A stretch of DNA of 32,760 nucleotides, taken from an uncultured Corynebacterium sp. (GTDB taxonomy: Bacteria; Actinomycetota; Actinomycetes; Mycobacteriales; Mycobacteriaceae). The DNA lies in assembly GCF_945649885.1 (NCBI RefSeq), contig NZ_CALZFS010000013.1, forward strand, positions 1 to 32,760. The letters run 5' to 3'. Below, one piece after another: positions 32,063 through 32,760 of this stretch. Numbering within the stretch: the stretch's first letter is position 1; every line of letters starts with the position of its first letter. The translations under genes were made by a program, and so were the position numbers. A model generated the notes under the pieces. The model was given only the letters and a program-made list of their open reading frames with translations, was not told where the DNA came from and searched no databases.

Positions 32063-32760
32063 TTGTCTGATTCGAATAACGCCGAGGTGGCAAAGCCCCG
32101 GAAGAAGATTCTCACGCGTGGCAGGAAGAAATCCGCCACGGGGGATATGTCTATTGTTCAGCATATCCAGGAGCTTCGTCGACGTCTGCTGGTCTCCATG
32201 GCGGGCATCATGGTGGGCACCATCATCGCCTTCATCTGGTACCAGACCTCCTTCTGGGGTACCCCAACCTTGGGCGAGATTTTGCGCGATCCCTACTGTT
32301 CCCTTCCTCCAGAGGCCCGTGCCTCCTTCTCTGCATCTGAGATTGATGATTGCCGTCTGCTGGCAACAGGGCCCTTTGATCCCTTCATGTTGCGGTTGAA
32401 GGTCTCCGCCCTGGTCGGCCTGGTCATTGGATCACCGGTGTGGCTGTATCAGGTGTGGGGTTTTATCACTCCGGGCCTGATGAAAAATGAACGGCGCTGG
32501 ACCTTCGTCTTCGTGGCCATCGCCGTCTTGCTTTTTGTCGCCGGTGCAGTGCTTGCCTACTTTGTGGTGGCTTATGGTCTGGATTTCCTGCTCACCATTG
32601 GTGATGAAGCCAGCATGGCCGCGCTGACCGGTGATCGTTATTTCAACTTCCTCCTTGCTCTGCTGCTTATTTTCGGCGTCAGTTTTGAGGTTCCCCTGGT
32701 CATCATGATGCTCAACATCGTGGGCATCCTGCAGTATGAGGCGATCAAGGACAAGCGTCG
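32063..32760 (+). CDS. tatC: Sec-independent translocase protein TatC, 3' end outside the window
   Basis: TatC is the polytopic receptor for twin-arginine signal peptides. The frame is open to the window edge, giving 232 codons so far; the ORF track misses it because it has no stop. A basic N-terminal tail of 28 residues (PRKKILTRGRKK) precedes MSIVQHIQELRRRLL, the conserved first cytoplasmic segment. Membrane helices follow at about 43-60, 113-135, 147-178 and 199-222. GVSFEVPLVIMMLN contains the conserved glutamate region. The start TTG 32063 follows TAGGA and lies two codons after an in-frame stop. GTG 32087 and ATG 32147 are alternatives. Confidence 0.94.
   Translation, partial: MSDSNNAEVAKPRKKILTRGRKKSATGDMSIVQHIQELRRRLLVSMAGIMVGTIIAFIWYQTSFWGTPTLGEILRDPYCSLPPEARASFSASEIDDCRLLATGPFDPFMLRLKVSALVGLVIGSPVWLYQVWGFITPGLMKNERRWTFVFVAIAVLLFVAGAVLAYFVVAYGLDFLLTIGDEASMAALTGDRYFNFLLALLLIFGVSFEVPLVIMMLNIVGILQYEAIKDKR

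Overview
The window is a contiguous, gene-dense actinobacterial chromosome segment. Gene content and order (uppP, mshC, metH, hisE-hisG, aspA, M18 aminopeptidase, trmI, arc, dop, pup, pafA, pafBC, tatA, tatC), the mycothiol and pupylation genes, and many -10-like hexamers (TAnnnT) placed 6-7 bases before start codons point to Corynebacterium of the glutamicum/efficiens group. This placement rests on recognising protein families and remembered synteny, not on a database search. I saw no rRNA, tRNA, CRISPR array, IS element or phage gene.

Layout. 1-1020: a PEBP-family protein and a small membrane protein. 1171-4343 (minus): aldo/keto reductase-like protein, lipoprotein and pyrD, probably one unit. 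4387-7166 (plus): uppP (undecaprenyl-PP recycling), mshC (mycothiol synthesis) and a small acidic protein. 7487-13058: metH, a HAD phosphatase, hisE and hisG. 13246-15427: aspA and a small membrane protein. 15507-17803: a MarR-type regulator divergent from an MFS exporter with a striking tandem operator, plus an orphan HigA-type regulator. 17984-21128: RecB/Cas4-like nuclease, M18 aminopeptidase and TrmI. 21185-31489: the pupylation locus, with arc, a five-gene accessory insertion, dop, pup, pafA, pafB and pafC. 31589-32760: tatA and the 5' part of tatC, which runs off the window.

How the genes work together. PafA ligates Pup to target lysines, Dop reverses this, and Arc is the Pup-recognising AAA+ ring. 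There are no 20S proteasome genes (prcB, prcA) between pup and pafA. Pup already ends in GGE, so Dop need not deamidate it, and Arc does not end in the GQYL-type proteasome-docking tail. This looks like pupylation without proteasomal degradation, as described for Corynebacterium.

The least explained part is the 3.3-kb block between arc and dop. It holds a membrane protein overlapping a winged-helix regulator by GTGA, two tandem paralogues of an unrecognised coiled-coil family sharing a 35-base identical core, and a 339-residue orphan with its own apparent leaderless promoter. If the window holds an undescribed system, this block is the best candidate, though nothing in the sequence fixes its function.
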